Shown piece after piece: positions 28,234 through 37,376 of a stretch of DNA of 64,000 nucleotides. The notes beneath the pieces were generated by a model. It did no database searches, was not told the DNA's origin, and saw only the letters and a list, made by a program, of their open reading frames with translations. The translations under genes were made by a program, and so were the position numbers. This DNA is from Paenibacillus oryzae. Its GTDB lineage: Bacteria; Bacillota; Bacilli; Paenibacillales; Paenibacillaceae. The DNA lies in NCBI RefSeq assembly GCF_001675045.1, contig NZ_LYPA01000064.1, positions 310,001 to 374,000 on the forward strand. Reading direction: 5' to 3'. Each line of letters begins with the position of its first letter. The stretch's first letter is position 1.

Positions 28234-30591
28234 TCAATTTTCTCCGCCCTGCACGCCCTCCGGCAAACCTGCCGGGTCTGAATCAGCCGGCGTGGAGGAA
28301 TTACCATTTCCCGCTGACGCGCTCTCGCCAGACTGCTCGCCATCAGCCGGCGCGCCTTCGCTTTGGCTGTCGCCTTCGCCCTGTCTCTGACCGTCAGCTC
28401 CTTCCTCGCCGACCTCTGAAGGAGGCACGTAAGCATCGGAGCCTTCCGGCGGCGACAGCGATACGCGAACGAACCGTTCACCGTTTTTCTCCTCAACCTG
28501 CTGGGCGTACACATAGCCGGTCCCTTCCGGAATCAGCTTGACGCCTATGAGCGAGGTCAGCTCCAGCGCATCTCTAAGCGACACGCCGGTCAGGTCGGGA
28601 ATTGCCAGGTTTTGCTTTTGCTCTGTAATTAGATAAACGGCTTGGGTCGGATGGACTATGGAGCCCGCTTTTGGAATCTGGCTAATGACCATGGAGCCAT
28701 TTCCGACAAACTCCGGCTGAAATCCTTTGGACGTCAGCTCAGACTTGGCTTGGGCCACGCCCAGATCCACGAGATCCGGCACCGAAATCATAGCGTCCTT
28801 TCCGCCAGCCGGGGTATCATCTGAGATGTAGTTTGGAGCTACCCCCATCTTGCGCAGGCTTTTCAGCACAATTTCCTTAAAGGCCGGCGCCGCAACGGCG
28901 CCGCCGCCGCTTACAACGGGGTCATTTGGTTCGTCGACCGCAACGTAAAGCACGATTTTGGGATTGTCCACCGGCGCGTAGCCAATAAAGGAAACCAAAA
29001 ATTTGGTGGTGGAGTAACCGCCATTGATCCACTTTTGGGCCGTACCGGTTTTACCCGCTACGCGGTAGCCTTCAATATAGGCGTTTTTACCGCTGCCCTT
29101 CTCCTGGTCGGATACAACCTGCTCCAGGTATTGGCTGACCTGTCTGGAGGTTTCCTCCGAGATAACCTGACGAACCAGCTTGGGCTCGTGAACCGTCTTG
29201 GTTTGTGTGACGGGGTCCGTAATGCTTTTGACCACATGAGGCTCCATCAGCCTGCCTCCGTTGGCTACCGCAGCAACTGCGGCAACCTGCTGTATCGCTG
29301 TAACGGAAACGCCTTGTCCATAAGAGGCGTCCGCGATTTCCCGGTTGTACCGGAAGTTAACTCTTCCGGCCAGCTCGTTTGTCAGCTCAATGCCTGTTTT
29401 GCTCCCGAATCCGAATCTTGTAAAATAATCCCTCAGCTTGTCCGCGCCCAGACGTTCAAAGCCCAGCTTAACAAAGGCTACGTTACTGGAATATTTTAAA
29501 CCATCCAGAAACGTGATGGTGCCCCAGCCCTTCCGGTTATGGTCGCGGATCGGACGCGGCTCTCCCGGCACGGTAATGCTGCCGGACTGATAAGGCTCGT
29601 CGGGATCAAACACGCCTTCCTCCACCGCGGCGGCAAGCGTAGCGATTTTGAACGTAGACCCTGGCTCGTATAGCGAGCCTACCGCATGGTTGAAGTAATT
29701 GGCATATGGATATTTGCTGTATTCGTTAGGGTTGTAATCCGGCATGTTCGCCATAGCCAATATTTCCATCGTGTTGGGATCAGCCGCAATTGCGGTGGCG
29801 CTTTTGGGTGAATATTTGGCAACGATCTCACGTAGCGCCTCCTCCACGTAATGCTGAATGTCGCTATCAATCGTTAACTGGACATCGCTGCCGTTTTCCG
29901 GCCCCTTGTAGTCAAACTTGCCTTTGGCGAGCTGAACCCACTTGCCGTCTTTTTCATAATGCACATAGCCGTCCTGCCCCACCAGTTGATCGTCAAAATA
30001 AGCTTCAATCCCTGTTTTATTGACGCCATCCTGACTGACGTACCCGACAAGCTGGGAAGCCAGCTGGTTGCGGGGATAATAACGCTTCAGCGTCTCCTGG
30101 ATGTAAATACCGGCATCCGCCGTTTTTTTGGCTTCGCGCAAACTTGCCTTCAGTTTATCGTTAGCCTCAGTCAGCTTGTCCGCCTTTTCTTTGTCAATGC
30201 CCCAGCCGCCTTTGCGAATCTCTCGCTGGACATAGTAATTGCCGGAATCGTTTTTGGCAGTCACATAGGATAAGGCTTCATCCTTGGTCAAGCCTAACGT
30301 CTCTTGAAGCGCAGCCGCCACCTCATTTGCGATCTCCTGTTCATTGATCAATTTGGGATTTACCGACACATTGTAGGCGATTGTATCCATCGCCAGCACG
30401 TTGCCTTCCCTGTCCGTAATGCTCCCCCTTTTTGCCGTTAACGTTTCTTCCGTAGCCCAACGCTGCTTTGCTATATCAAGCCAATAATCGTCTACAATCT
30501 GCCAATAATAGATTCTGCCAATCAAAACGAGAAAAAGGAGGGTAATGATCCCTCCAAATAATAGCGTGCGCATTCTTATCCTTTTAATCAT
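28234..30591 (-). CDS. pbpB: Class B penicillin-binding protein PBP2B (divisome transpeptidase)
   Basis: Essential septal transpeptidase. The 785-residue protein has an N-terminal anchor (residues about 9-30), a dimerisation domain, and transpeptidase motifs STFK (S312), SSN and KTGTAQK. Two PASTA domains follow (MISVPDLVDLGVAQAKSEL and LAIPDLTGVSLRDALEL). The last about 65 residues are an acidic, Gly/Ser/Glu-rich tail not usual for the family core and probably disordered outside the membrane. The ATG follows AGGTGAGCGGCT. ftsL lies immediately upstream, matching the FtsL-PBP2B complex. Confidence 0.95.
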   Translation of the reverse strand: MIKRIRMRTLLFGGIITLLFLVLIGRIYYWQIVDDYWLDIAKQRWATEETLTAKRGSITDREGNVLAMDTIAYNVSVNPKLINEQEIANEVAAALQETLGLTKDEALSYVTAKNDSGNYYVQREIRKGGWGIDKEKADKLTEANDKLKASLREAKKTADAGIYIQETLKRYYPRNQLASQLVGYVSQDGVNKTGIEAYFDDQLVGQDGYVHYEKDGKWVQLAKGKFDYKGPENGSDVQLTIDSDIQHYVEEALREIVAKYSPKSATAIAADPNTMEILAMANMPDYNPNEYSKYPYANYFNHAVGSLYEPGSTFKIATLAAAVEEGVFDPDEPYQSGSITVPGEPRPIRDHNRKGWGTITFLDGLKYSSNVAFVKLGFERLGADKLRDYFTRFGFGSKTGIELTNELAGRVNFRYNREIADASYGQGVSVTAIQQVAAVAAVANGGRLMEPHVVKSITDPVTQTKTVHEPKLVRQVISEETSRQVSQYLEQVVSDQEKGSGKNAYIEGYRVAGKTGTAQKWINGGYSTTKFLVSFIGYAPVDNPKIVLYVAVDEPNDPVVSGGGAVAAPAFKEIVLKSLRKMGVAPNYISDDTPAGGKDAMISVPDLVDLGVAQAKSELTSKGFQPEFVGNGSMVISQIPKAGSIVHPTQAVYLITEQKQNLAIPDLTGVSLRDALELTSLIGVKLIPEGTGYVYAQQVEEKNGERFVRVSLSPPEGSDAYVPPSEVGEEGADGQRQGEGDSQSEGAPADGEQSGESASAGNGNSSTPADSDPAGLPEGVQGGEN

Positions 30592-30601
30592 AGCCGCTCA
30601 C

Positions 30602-31003
30602 CTATTCAGACATGACCGTCTGGCGGTCGCTGTCGCCCTTTTTCACTGTAATACCCTTATCCAAGCTGCTTGTCATGCCTTGCGTCTCCGCCATCTTGCG
30701 GATACGCTCGGGATCGCTCAACATCTCAACCTGCCGCTTCAATTCTGCCATTTCTACGTTCATGGTCTGCTGCTCGTTCGTTAGCTGTCTGATTTGCAGA
30801 TTCATATCATAGATTTGTGCATAGCGGAAAATGATTACGCTGGCCACTACAACGCACACCAGAACGGTAAACAAGTATAGCAGTTTTTCCTGTACAGGCA
30901 AAGACTTTCTTTTGACAACTTTTCTCTTCGTTTCACGAATCCTATAATCCTGCTCTTGCTTCCGTTTGGGTTGTAGAGCCAGGTTTCCATTTATATACGC
31001 CAT
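30602..31003 (-). CDS. ftsL: Division protein FtsL
   Basis: A 133-residue bitopic protein: basic cytoplasmic part (residues 1-38, rich in Lys/Arg), one transmembrane segment (LLYLFTVLVCVVVASVIIF), then a leucine-zipper-like coiled coil (LQIRQLTNEQQTMNVEMAELKRQVEML). It forms a complex with DivIB, DivIC and PBP2B. The ATG follows AAGGGGGATTGTGCA. Position between rsmH and pbpB is the canonical ftsL place and supports the call for this weakly conserved family. Confidence 0.9.
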   Translation of the reverse strand: MAYINGNLALQPKRKQEQDYRIRETKRKVVKRKSLPVQEKLLYLFTVLVCVVVASVIIFRYAQIYDMNLQIRQLTNEQQTMNVEMAELKRQVEMLSDPERIRKMAETQGMTSSLDKGITVKKGDSDRQTVMSE

Positions 31004-31072
31004 TGCACAATCCCCCTTGTCATATAAGTTGAAACCTAAAAATGTAGCGAGTTAGCCGCCGTATCAATAGAT

Positions 31073-32023
31073 TTACATTTTTTCCGCAATTCTCAGCTTT
31101 GCTGATCTGGCGCGCTGATTCCGCTCCAGCTCCTCCTCGCCAGGTACGATTGGTTTGCGGCTCACCAGTTTCAAGATGCCTTTTTTGCCGCAAACGCAGA
31201 TCGGAAAGTCGGGAGGACAGGTGCATTTCTCCAAATAACCTGCAAAAATGCTTTTACAAATTCGATCCTCCAGCGAGTGGAAGGTGATGACCGAAATTCT
31301 ACCCCCGGGAGCCAGGCATTGGATCGCCGCTTCCAGCGCTTCCTCCTCGGCTCCCAGCTCGTCATTGACGGCAATGCGGAGCGCCTGGAAGGAACGCCTT
31401 GCGGGATGCGGACCAGTCCGTCTCGTTGCTGCCGGTATGGCGTTTTTCACCAGCTCGGCTAGCTCAAGCGTGCTTTCAATCGGCGCAACAGCTCTTGCTT
31501 TGACAATGCTGCGAGCTATGGAACGCGCAAACTTCTCCTCGCCGTACCGGTCCAGAATGCGGGCAATATCTCGTTCTTCCCATTCGTTCACGATGATTCG
31601 AGCCGTCAACGTTTCCTCACGGTCCATTCTCATATCTAGCGGCGCATCATGGTTGTAGCTGAAACCCCGCTCCGCTTCGTCCAATTGAGGGCTGGATACG
31701 CCAAGATCGAACAGGAAGCCGTCCACCTGCGGTACACCGTCCTTCATGGGCACGCCGCAGCCGGCGAGCTCTTCCTTCAAGTAACGAAAGTTGCTCCGAA
31801 CAAGCGTGACCTTGTCCATATAAGGGGCAAGCCGCTTGCGGGCGTTGTCCAGCGCCCAATCGTCCTGATCGAAGGCGATAAGCCTGCCGCCTTCTCCCAG
31901 AGAGGAAACAATCAACTCACTATGGCCCGCGCCGCCAAGCGTACAATCGACGTATATGCCGTTTGGCTTGATGGCAAGCCCCGCCACCGTCTCCTCCAAT
32001 AATACCGTTGTGTGCTGAAACAC
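31073..32023 (-). CDS. rsmH: 16S rRNA (cytosine-1402-N4) methyltransferase RsmH
   Basis: Methylates N4 of C1402 in the 30S decoding centre using S-adenosylmethionine. It has 316 residues. The SAM-binding motif is [13 protein letters not shown] near residues 26-38. The C-terminal part has [18 protein letters not shown] and a cluster of cysteines ([16 protein letters not shown]). GTG 32023 has GGAGG 9 bases upstream. It is the second gene of the mraZ operon. Confidence 0.97.
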   Translation of the reverse strand: MFQHTTVLLEETVAGLAIKPNGIYVDCTLGGAGHSELIVSSLGEGGRLIAFDQDDWALDNARKRLAPYMDKVTLVRSNFRYLKEELAGCGVPMKDGVPQVDGFLFDLGVSSPQLDEAERGFSYNHDAPLDMRMDREETLTARIIVNEWEERDIARILDRYGEEKFARSIARSIVKARAVAPIESTLELAELVKNAIPAATRRTGPHPARRSFQALRIAVNDELGAEEEALEAAIQCLAPGGRISVITFHSLEDRICKSIFAGYLEKCTCPPDFPICVCGKKGILKLVSRKPIVPGEEELERNQRARSAKLRIAEKM

Positions 32024-32053
32024 GCCTTGCAGCCTCCTTGCTGATTATGTTTG

Positions 32054-32488
32054 TCAGAAGTTGATATCGAAATCGGAAAGCGTTTCTGCGATTTCGTTAA
32101 ATTTCTGTTCAGATTGCTCATAGTAGCCGTCCCAAAGACTTTTACTCCAGATTTCCATCCGTCCCGATACGCCAAGCACCATGCAATCCTTGTCCAGCTT
32201 GGCATAGTCGCGCAGATGTGCGGGTATGTTTACCCTTCCCTGCTTATCGAGCTCGCATTCTGTAGCGCCGGAGAAAAAAAACCGGGTAAAAGCGCGGGCA
32301 TCGGATTTCATAAGCGGCAGCGACTTCAGCTTTTGCTCCAGTACGCTCCATTCGCTCATGGGGTAAACAAACAAGCAATTATCGAGGCCTCGTGTTGCGA
32401 TAAAGGTTGGTCCCAGGGCTTCGCGGAATTTGGAAGGAATAATCAGACGTCCCTTCTCGTCTATACTGTGCTGATATTCGCCCAAAAA
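32054..32488 (-). CDS. mraZ: Cell-division cluster regulator MraZ
   Basis: A 144-residue AbrB-like DNA-binding protein that regulates its own operon. Two SpoVT/AbrB-type repeats are visible: [24 protein letters not shown] (residues 1-24) and [20 protein letters not shown] (about 76-95). The start at 32488 is set by alignment of MFLGEY; longer frames upstream read through the operator. Four GTGGAG boxes precede it. An upstream terminator isolates it from ahcY, so transcription of the division cluster should begin here. Confidence 0.96.
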   Translation of the reverse strand, partial: FLGEYQHSIDEKGRLIIPSKFREALGPTFIATRGLDNCLFVYPMSEWSVLEQKLKSLPLMKSDARAFTRFFFSGATECELDKQGRVNIPAHLRDYAKLDKDCMVLGVSGRMEIWSKSLWDGYYEQSEQKFNEIAETLSDFDINF

Positions 32489-32498
32489 CATAATTCCG

Positions 32499-32545
32499 CT
32501 CCACTCCTTCCCCCAAACACTCCACTTCGCTCCACTTTCCTCCAC
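32499..32545 (-). promoter_or_regulatory. MraZ-type operator: four GTGGAG boxes
   Basis: GTGGAG occurs on the minus strand at 32545-32540, 32535-32530 and 32525-32520, exactly 10 bases apart, and again at 32504-32499, 21 bases further on. One-turn phasing suits a ring-shaped oligomer contacting one helix face. MraZ is known to bind short phased repeats ahead of mraZ. Confidence 0.78.
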
Positions 32546-32573
32546 CTGATAACACTATTTCGCCACATAAAAT

Positions 32574-32603
32574 AAAAATCCTGCTTTAGTAAGCAGGATT
32601 TTT
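32574..32603 (-). terminator. Intrinsic terminator after ahcY
   Basis: AAAAATCCTGCTT and AAGCAGGATTTTT form a near-perfect stem with a 4-base loop. The T-run works in both directions. It separates ahcY from mraZ. Confidence 0.88.
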
Positions 32604-32649
32604 AGAAATTTAATTTATGAGGTTAATTTCCGGATGGCTGCCCGGCATT

Positions 32650-32709
32650 GCGGAGAAAGGCAAAGCAAATCAAGGCAAGTCAAGGTAGATCAAGGCAGAT
32701 CAAGGAATC
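32650..32709. repeat. Tandem ~10-bp repeat AAGGCAGATC
   Basis: From about 32661 the units AAGGCAAGTC, AAGGTAGATC and AAGGCAGATC, then a partial AAGGAATCAA, run head to tail up to the ahcY stop region; a related longer unit precedes them. Units match at 7-9 of 10 positions. No function evident. Confidence 0.6.
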
Positions 32710-33970
32710 AATGCTCGTTCCAGCTATCCAGATAGGCAATTTGCTGAGGCGTCAGGCTGTCAATGCCAAAGCCAAGCGATTCAAGCTTCAGACGGGCAAC
32801 CTCCTGATCCAGCTCGTAAGGCACGTTTACGACTTTATTGCCGATCGCTTTATATTGCTCGTTTACATATTTAAGCGACATCGCTTGCAGCGCAAAGGTC
32901 ATATCCATAATTTCCGCCGGATGTCCGTCACCCGCAGCCAGGTTGACCAGACGGCCTTCCGCAAGCAGATACAGGCTGCGTCCATCCTTTAACTGATATT
33001 CCTCGATGTTGCGGCGAACGACGCGTTTGCCATTCGACATGGCCTCCAGCTCCACTTTATTCACTTCAACGTCAAAATGGCCGGCATTGGACAGGATAGC
33101 GCCGTTTTTCATCACCTCGTAATGCTTGCCGGTAATGACATCGCGGTTGCCCGTTACTGTAACGAAGAGGTCGCCCAGCTTGGCTGCTTCCAGCATTGGC
33201 ATAACGGCAAAGCCGTCCATATAGGCCTCAACGGCCTTGATTGCATCGATTTCCGTCACAATGACGTTGGCGCCAAGTCCTTTGGCGCGCATCGCCACGC
33301 CTTTTCCGCACCAGCCGTAGCCTACAACTACAACTGTTTTGCCTGCAACAACAAGATTAGTTGTCCGGTTAATACCATCGAACACAGATTGTCCAGTACC
33401 ATAGCGGTTGTCGAACAAATATTTACAGTAAGCATCATTTACGGCTACCATCGGAAACCCTAAAGAACCTTCCTTTTCAAGAGCCTTCAGGCGGATAACC
33501 CCGGTTGTTGTTTCTTCCGCACCGCCGCGCAAATTGACCGCATGCTCCTTGCTTTCGGAATGAAGCAGAGTCACCAGGTCGCCGCCGTCGTCAATCAACA
33601 GATCCGGCTTGCATTCAAGCGCCTTCATGTTCAATTGCTTGAACTCCTCCGGCGTAGGATCGTATTTGGCAAAAACCGTGATGCCGTCTTCGACAAGAGC
33701 CGCGCATACATCGTCTTGAGTGGATAACGGGTTGCTTCCCGTAATCGTAACCTCTGCTCCTCCGGCTTGAACGACCTTGGCCAGGTAAGCCGTTTTGGCC
33801 TCCAGATGCAATGATATCGCAACCTTCAGGCCTTTAAACGGAAGCTCCTCTTGAAATTGCTTTTTGATTTCATTCAGAACAGGCATATGAGCGCTCGCCC
33901 ATGCGATTTTCAAATGTCCTTCCGGCGCCAGCGCCAAATCCTTAATGATGCTATTTTCCTTGCTTGTCAT
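32708..33970 (-). CDS. ahcY: Adenosylhomocysteinase-family NAD enzyme (short, archaeal/Thermotoga-like type)
   Basis: Family reaction: reversible hydrolysis of S-adenosylhomocysteine to homocysteine and adenosine, using tightly bound NAD. It has 420 residues. The NAD-binding motif is VVVVGYGWCGKGVAMRAKGLGA. Substrate-domain motifs include NDAYCKYLFDNRYGTGQS and SNAGHFDVEV. It lacks the roughly 40-residue insertion of proteobacterial and eukaryotic enzymes, and the C-terminus has GDGHPAEIMDMTFALQA, as in thermophile and archaeal forms, some of which prefer S-inosylhomocysteine. ATG 33970 lies 9-10 bases after GGAGG. Its place between bshC and mraZ is unlike B. subtilis. Confidence 0.9.
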   Translation of the reverse strand: MTSKENSIIKDLALAPEGHLKIAWASAHMPVLNEIKKQFQEELPFKGLKVAISLHLEAKTAYLAKVVQAGGAEVTITGSNPLSTQDDVCAALVEDGITVFAKYDPTPEEFKQLNMKALECKPDLLIDDGGDLVTLLHSESKEHAVNLRGGAEETTTGVIRLKALEKEGSLGFPMVAVNDAYCKYLFDNRYGTGQSVFDGINRTTNLVVAGKTVVVVGYGWCGKGVAMRAKGLGANVIVTEIDAIKAVEAYMDGFAVMPMLEAAKLGDLFVTVTGNRDVITGKHYEVMKNGAILSNAGHFDVEVNKVELEAMSNGKRVVRRNIEEYQLKDGRSLYLLAEGRLVNLAAGDGHPAEIMDMTFALQAMSLKYVNEQYKAIGNKVVNVPYELDQEVARLKLESLGFGIDSLTPQQIAYLDSWNEH

Positions 33971-34033
33971 TACTATTCGCCTCCTAATAATAAGAAAACT
34001 CAACTTTTATCCGGCAACGGCTAGCCTCAAAAC

Positions 34034-35677
34034 TTATAAATAAACGACTTCGTGTCCGCCTGTCAGGCGGTATGGCGCAGCCAGCAGCTTGGTCAGCCAT
34101 TCATCTCCATACCGGTTCCAATAAGCCGCCATGGTCAACACGCGTTCCTGCAGCTTTCCGTTAGGCGCAAGCGATAACCGGACCCGGTCAAGCTGGCGGG
34201 TGGCGGCTTCAAACTGCTTGTTGTGCGCATCAACCGTTTTGCCTTCCATATAGTTGATTTGCTCCACGATTTTGGCCAGATTGGTTTCGCCCAGCTTGGC
34301 CAAGCCCGGCTGTATGGATGCCGCAAGCTCCAGCAATTGGCTATAGTGCTCCGTAAAGCTCACCCTGACTGCCTCAAAGCGGCTCTCCAGAGACAGATTA
34401 TCCTGCCGCTTCAGCCACTCGTCCTTGCGCTCCTGGAATCTTTCTACGACATCAGAAAACGTCAGCTCGTATTTATCCATGTTTTTGGCGATCACGCCTT
34501 CAACCAGCGTATACGACATGCGAGGCGCAATGATTGGCATCTCCATGCCCATCGCCTTAAAGGCGCCTGCAGTTAATGCCCAATATGCAATTTCACCGGG
34601 CCCAAGCACGGTGGACAAAACAGGCAGCAAATAGTCCTGCATAAGCGGACGAGTCATAACATTATTGCTTAACTGCCATGGCTCCTGGTCCGCCAGCTTA
34701 AGCAATTCCTCAAGCGTCCAGCTTTCGCTTTCCTTGCGGTCATGGAACCTGCCGTCCTTTTTGAACAGCAGAAGTCTTTCATCCCCGCGCTCCTTATGGA
34801 ACAGAAACAGGTTGGCGCCGCCAGGATGCACATCCGCCTGCAGCGTATAACCCAGGGACTGGATATAACGGGCCGACTCGTGGTACGTTTCCTCCAACTC
34901 GTCATTTTGCTCCAGCAGTTTCCTGAACATACCGGCTTCAAGCTCCCTGACGCCGCGATCGTCGGCATCCAGCAGCACAAGTCCTTCCTCCGAAAAAAGA
35001 TGCAGCATCAGCCGGGAAAACATATCCGACAAGGAAGCCGCTCCTTGCGCCAGCCCTGTAAGCTTTTCCAAAATATACGGCTTGAACTCGGAATGCGGCA
35101 ATGCCGCCTCTAATTCCGCTATAACGGATTCCCATTGCTCCTGCTCCAGCTTTGTCCGGCTGACCGCCGTCCTTGCTCCTTCTGGGCGGGTTATTGCCAG
35201 CTTGCGCAGCTCCTGCTCCTGCGTCACAACAAACGTATGATTCGCCTCGTCCCAGTCATGGTCTTCGCCCGCTACCCAAAACACCGGCACAATAGTGGCG
35301 CCCAGCTTCTTGGACGCCTCGCGAGCCGCACCGATAATGGACACCGCTTTATGAATAACGAGCAGCGGTCCCGTCCAAAGCCCCGCCTGTTGTCCTCCAA
35401 CGACAACCGGCGCGCCCTCCGCGATTGCTTTAATCGCAGTTAAGGTTGCTTCAGAGGCCCCATGACGCCGATTGTAGCTCATCAGAACATCGCCCAGCGC
35501 AGCCGCATCAACCCGGCCTGCGCCAGATGCCTTCAATCTATTAAACCGCCGTGCCCAATCCCCCTCATTTCCGGGATGGTAACCAAACCATGCAGCCAGC
35601 CTTTCATCCGACCGATCTACATAAGCCTTTGTCAAAGGCTGTGCAATTGGCGGTTGGTACGTATCTGTTGCAGTCAT
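34034..35677 (-). CDS. bshC: Bacillithiol synthase, cysteine-adding enzyme BshC
   Basis: Last step of bacillithiol synthesis: addition of cysteine to glucosaminyl-malate. The 547-residue length is typical. A Rossmann-like core is seen in VVGGQQAGLWTGPLLVIHKAVSIIGAA and PVFWVAGEDHDWDEANHTFV, both strongly family-specific; a long coiled-coil segment lies toward the C-terminus. ATG 35677 follows GGTGGGGGCGATGGCAGA; upstream in-frame codons lack a ribosome site. Same panE-bshC-mraZ order as B. subtilis, apart from the intervening DUF3397 and ahcY genes. Confidence 0.95.
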   Translation of the reverse strand: MTATDTYQPPIAQPLTKAYVDRSDERLAAWFGYHPGNEGDWARRFNRLKASGAGRVDAAALGDVLMSYNRRHGASEATLTAIKAIAEGAPVVVGGQQAGLWTGPLLVIHKAVSIIGAAREASKKLGATIVPVFWVAGEDHDWDEANHTFVVTQEQELRKLAITRPEGARTAVSRTKLEQEQWESVIAELEAALPHSEFKPYILEKLTGLAQGAASLSDMFSRLMLHLFSEEGLVLLDADDRGVRELEAGMFRKLLEQNDELEETYHESARYIQSLGYTLQADVHPGGANLFLFHKERGDERLLLFKKDGRFHDRKESESWTLEELLKLADQEPWQLSNNVMTRPLMQDYLLPVLSTVLGPGEIAYWALTAGAFKAMGMEMPIIAPRMSYTLVEGVIAKNMDKYELTFSDVVERFQERKDEWLKRQDNLSLESRFEAVRVSFTEHYSQLLELAASIQPGLAKLGETNLAKIVEQINYMEGKTVDAHNKQFEAATRQLDRVRLSLAPNGKLQERVLTMAAYWNRYGDEWLTKLLAAPYRLTGGHEVVYL

Positions 35678-35788
35678 TCTGCCATCGCCCCCACCTTCGT
35701 CATAACGATCTTCTATTTCATTGTTCATAATTTGCCAAAAAGCAACGCCAAAGCTCATTGTACAGGAATTTGCGACCTTCCGTCAAAG

Positions 35789-35816
35789 CAAAAACGCCCC
35801 CGCATAAACGGAGGCA
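35789..35816 (-). terminator. Intrinsic terminator after the DUF3397 gene
   Basis: Minus strand GCCTCCG pairs with CGGGGGC around a TTTATG loop, followed by GTTTTTGC. It lies between the DUF3397 gene and bshC. Confidence 0.7.
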
Positions 35817-35820
35817 TTGC

Positions 35821-36219
35821 TCAAAAAGCAATAACAAAGGATTTCCCGATTGCAACAAGCATCAGAATGATATACAAAACCGAGGTAAGAAAAAACGTCA
35901 TCCGCCATACGGCCCGAAAAATGCGTTTGGCGTTTACGGCTCCCCTTTTGCGGAATTGGGCGTTGCCAAGCAATCCTCCGCCTAGCAGCATCATCAGCAA
36001 AATTCCATAAAAACCAAAGTTTGTATTAAGCATAACAACAAATAAAGCGCCGACGCACGGGATTAAAAATGCGGTAGAAACGTCCATTGCCATTAGAAGG
36101 GCTTTCTTCCGATCCTGTATGTATGCTCCATAGCCAAAAAATACAATTGCAAACGGCAGAAGGGGTATAATTGCGAGTGCGGCGTAAATGGATTTGAAAA
36201 CATCCCAAATTGCGCCCAT
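35821..36219 (-). CDS. DUF3397 membrane protein
   Basis: A 132-residue protein with four hydrophobic segments (about residues 13-33, 44-63, 68-85, 105-130) and the conserved RKKALLMAMDVSTAFLIP region, matching DUF3397. No function is established. The ATG follows GGAGTGAAGAAAT. It is 24 bases downstream of panE and probably in the same transcript, which ends at the terminator beyond its stop. Confidence 0.8.
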   Translation of the reverse strand: MGAIWDVFKSIYAALAIIPLLPFAIVFFGYGAYIQDRKKALLMAMDVSTAFLIPCVGALFVVMLNTNFGFYGILLMMLLGGGLLGNAQFRKRGAVNAKRIFRAVWRMTFFLTSVLYIILMLVAIGKSFVIAF

Positions 36220-36243
36220 ATTTCTTCACTCCTTTCTGTCAGG

Positions 36244-37263
36244 TCAAGGCATTATGGTCATTGCCGCTATGAGGTCTGTCACCGCACGGTTGAGCGGCGC
36301 AGGCTTTTCATATTGATTGGCGAGTGAGATGATGGCTCCATTAATGGATTGTATTTCTGTCTCCTTGCCATTGCGAACATCGCTTAACATAGAAGAAACA
36401 TTTTCAGACGTTCTGCTGCAAACCAGAAGCAGCTCCTCCCACGTGTTTTGGCCAGGCTTCAAGCCCGCCTCCATAAGGATGAGACGGCTTTCTTCATGCA
36501 GCCTCCTCATCAGCTCAAGACGGCGGGGATGACGCGGCAATTCCCCGTTTGAAACGTCAAACAATGCCGTCAGCGGATTAATAACAGAATTGATGAGCAA
36601 TTTATAATAAATGCGGTTATGAATTTCATTCGACAGAAACGAGGAAAATCCTGCCTTCCCCAGTGCATCCAGCAACATTTTTTGTTGATATTTCCAAGGA
36701 TTCGTTCCCTTCTCTCCATTTTCGGGAAAATCTCCAATCCAAATCTCGCCTTTTCCGGTATGCAACACTTCATTTAGACCGATTCGTCTTGCTCCCGCAG
36801 CCGTTACGGCAGCAAATACCGGAATGGCTCCGTTAGTCGCATCCGCTATTTTGTGTAAATGGCCGATTCCATTCTGCATACACAGTATGGCTGCACGTCC
36901 GCCAACCCTCTCTCCAAGGAGCCGCAAAGCATGCAGCAGCTCGTCCTCCAGCTGGGTTTGCTTGACAGTCAGTAGCAGCCAATGAAAACAGCCGCTATCA
37001 TCATTTTGTAGAAAGCGAGGGCTCTCGCAGCCGCGCCCATTTTGAACCGCCAGACCGCCTATCCATTCCCCTTCAACTCTGGCAACTAATTCATCTTTTT
37101 GCTCGCTGCCTTCATTCACCTCTCTCAGTCTGATTCCTTCACGATTTATTAAGTCTGCTTGCTCCGGGGTCCTCGTCCATACCGTAGCTGGGCTTCCGCC
37201 CAGCGACATGCGGGAGGCAAGCAGCAGCCCGATTGAACCGCCGCCAATTATATGAATTTTCAA
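36244..37263 (-). CDS. panE: 2-dehydropantoate 2-reductase
   Basis: NADPH-dependent reduction of ketopantoate to pantoate for coenzyme A synthesis. It has 339 residues. The N-terminal dinucleotide fold is MKIHIIGGGSIGLLLASRM; TVKQTQLEDEL and CMQNGIGHLHKI follow, and the C-terminal helical domain has the conserved NRIYYKLLINSVINPLTALFDVSNGEL with the catalytic Lys. It corresponds to ylbQ in B. subtilis by position. Ketopantoate reductases have paralogues, but the neighbourhood supports PanE. Confidence 0.9.
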   Translation of the reverse strand: MKIHIIGGGSIGLLLASRMSLGGSPATVWTRTPEQADLINREGIRLREVNEGSEQKDELVARVEGEWIGGLAVQNGRGCESPRFLQNDDSGCFHWLLLTVKQTQLEDELLHALRLLGERVGGRAAILCMQNGIGHLHKIADATNGAIPVFAAVTAAGARRIGLNEVLHTGKGEIWIGDFPENGEKGTNPWKYQQKMLLDALGKAGFSSFLSNEIHNRIYYKLLINSVINPLTALFDVSNGELPRHPRRLELMRRLHEESRLILMEAGLKPGQNTWEELLLVCSRTSENVSSMLSDVRNGKETEIQSINGAIISLANQYEKPAPLNRAVTDLIAAMTIMP

Positions 37264-37326
37264 AAAATCCCCCTCATTCCGCTCTTTGCTCTTTGTTTCG
37301 TATTATAGCGTGCAGCCAATCAACTT

Positions 37327-37359
37327 GAAAAGCCCGCCGTTTGAATAACGGCGGGCTTT
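37327..37359 (-). terminator. Intrinsic terminator after the GerR/RsfA-like gene
   Basis: AAAGCCCGCCGTT and AACGGCGGGCTTT form a 13-bp stem with a short loop and a trailing T-run. It lies between the regulator and panE. Confidence 0.85.
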
Positions 37360-37376
37360 CAACCAAGTGACGGAAC

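Noticed and set aside
33971..34033. SAH riboswitch upstream of ahcY
   Set aside because: The gap to bshC is only 63 bases and contains just the ribosome site and an A/T-rich spacer.
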